Below the pieces are notes generated by a model that was given only the letters and a program-made list of their open reading frames with translations, made no database searches and was not told the origin of the DNA. From Microbacterium sp. B35-30 (lineage in GTDB: Bacteria > Actinomycetota > Actinomycetes > Actinomycetales > Microbacteriaceae): 64,000 bases of DNA. The stretch lies in assembly GCF_010634855.1 (NCBI RefSeq), contig NZ_MWLQ01000028.1, positions 1 through 64,000 of the forward strand. Reading direction: 5' to 3'. The translations under genes were made by a program, and so were the position numbers. Positions 63,312 through 64,000 of the stretch are shown here, one piece after another; positions within the stretch are counted from its first letter, which is position 1, and every line of letters starts with the position of its first letter.

Positions 63312-63538
63312 GACGACTCCTCTCGTCGACGTGCGGGCGTCGGTCGAGGCGCGGGAAGGGCCGTCGTGACCTCGATCCGTCGCCCAAACAGCGAACGGCT
63401 CGCCTGGCCCTGACGCTACCCTTCCTCGTCCCTCAGCGCCCGCTGCTGCGTCGAACTGCGCCGCAGCGCCGCGCGATGATTTCAGGGCTCGGCGCCGATA
63501 TCCAGACGCCGCATGGGTTCCGCCGACATAATGAGGGC

Positions 63539-64000
63539 ATGACCGCACCGCGCATCCTCGTCGTGGACGACGAACCGAACATTCGCGACCTGCTGATCAC
63601 GAGCCTGCGATTCGCCGGATTCCAGGTACGGGCCGTCTCGAACGGCGCTCAGACGATCTCGGCCGTTCTCGAGGAGGAACCGGACCTCATCATCCTCGAC
63701 GTGATGCTGCCCGACATGAACGGGTTCAGCGTCACCAAGCGCCTCCGCGGCGCCGGCTACACCGCCCCGATCCTCTTCCTCACCGCCAAGGACGAGACGG
63801 AAGACAAGATCACCGGCCTCAACGCCGGCGGCGACGACTACGTCACCAAGCCCTTCAGTCTCGACGAGATCGTCGCCCGCATCCAGGCCATCCTGCGCCG
63901 CACGATGCAGGCCGACGAGGAATCCGTCATCCGTGCCGGCGAGATCACGATGGACCAGGACACGCACGACGTGCAGGTCGGCGACGCGTCGATCGACCTC
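63539..64000 (+). CDS. OmpR-family response regulator (truncated by window end)
   Basis: 154 residues are visible. The receiver domain runs from ILVVDDEPNIRDLL (acidic pair D10/D11) through the phospho-acceptor D54 in LIILDVMLPDMNGF to the lysine in DDYVTKPFSLDE, followed by the start of a winged-helix output domain (RAGEITMDQDTHDVQVGD). The gene runs off the window end; a sensor kinase probably follows. ATG 63539 lies 6 bases after CATAAT. Confidence 0.9.
   Translation, partial: MTAPRILVVDDEPNIRDLLITSLRFAGFQVRAVSNGAQTISAVLEEEPDLIILDVMLPDMNGFSVTKRLRGAGYTAPILFLTAKDETEDKITGLNAGGDDYVTKPFSLDEIVARIQAILRRTMQADEESVIRAGEITMDQDTHDVQVGDASIDL

Overview
The window is GC-rich, densely coding DNA from an actinobacterium, most likely a Microbacterium or close Microbacteriaceae relative. 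This rests on the coproporphyrin-type haem gene set, Lsr2, a DtxR-type regulator, a DUF3027 gene next to a cold-shock gene, the imuA-imuB-dnaE2 cassette, and many start codons lying 6-8 bases after a TANNNT box, the layout of leaderless mRNAs. The assignment is inference; there is no rRNA gene to confirm it.

Layout. 1-8.0 kb: haem cluster, hemA divergent from hemE-hemY, a repeat array, then hemQ-hemC-hemB-hemL as overlapping genes. 8.0-14 kb: a lipoprotein, a macrodomain fusion, tRNA-Ala, a coiled-coil membrane protein, a GNAT enzyme, galU, a 5-formyl-THF cyclo-ligase, an FmdB zinc ribbon and mscL. 14.5-18.5 kb: a 1269-residue helicase/nuclease-like protein with decayed ATPase motifs. 18.7-21.1 kb: an alkyltransferase-like protein without the catalytic cysteine, a GAF-LuxR regulator and Lsr2. 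21.2-24.1 kb: pntAB. 24.5-31.3 kb: small genes, tRNA-Arg, and a LysR regulator divergent from a flavoprotein. 31.3-37.7 kb: the mutasome cassette under one LexA box. 38-41.2 kb: HNH nuclease, a possible 36-residue peptide or sRNA, an M23 peptidase and DtxR. 41.2-42.6 kb: a broken DUF559 gene between two copies of a 68-bp palindrome. 42.7-52.8 kb: serC, then a TetR-flanked ABC importer with a GH3 glycosidase. 52.9-58.3 kb: DUF3027, cold-shock protein, XPB-type helicase and partner. 58.3-64 kb: a secreted 5'-nucleotidase, an SDR/TetR pair, a ferredoxin-reductase-like flavoprotein and a truncated response regulator.

The most notable structure lies between genes. A mosaic repeat with fixed ends (CGGTCGTTGAGCG and GACGAAACG) and swappable interiors occurs about 24 times in six clusters, mostly at gene 3' ends; one cluster splits the haem genes and another splits imuB from dnaE2. 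A different 68-bp palindrome brackets the DUF559 pseudogene. The heptamer GGATGCC/GGCATCC also looks strongly over-represented and brings in the otherwise disfavoured codons GAT and GCA, hinting at selection on the DNA itself.
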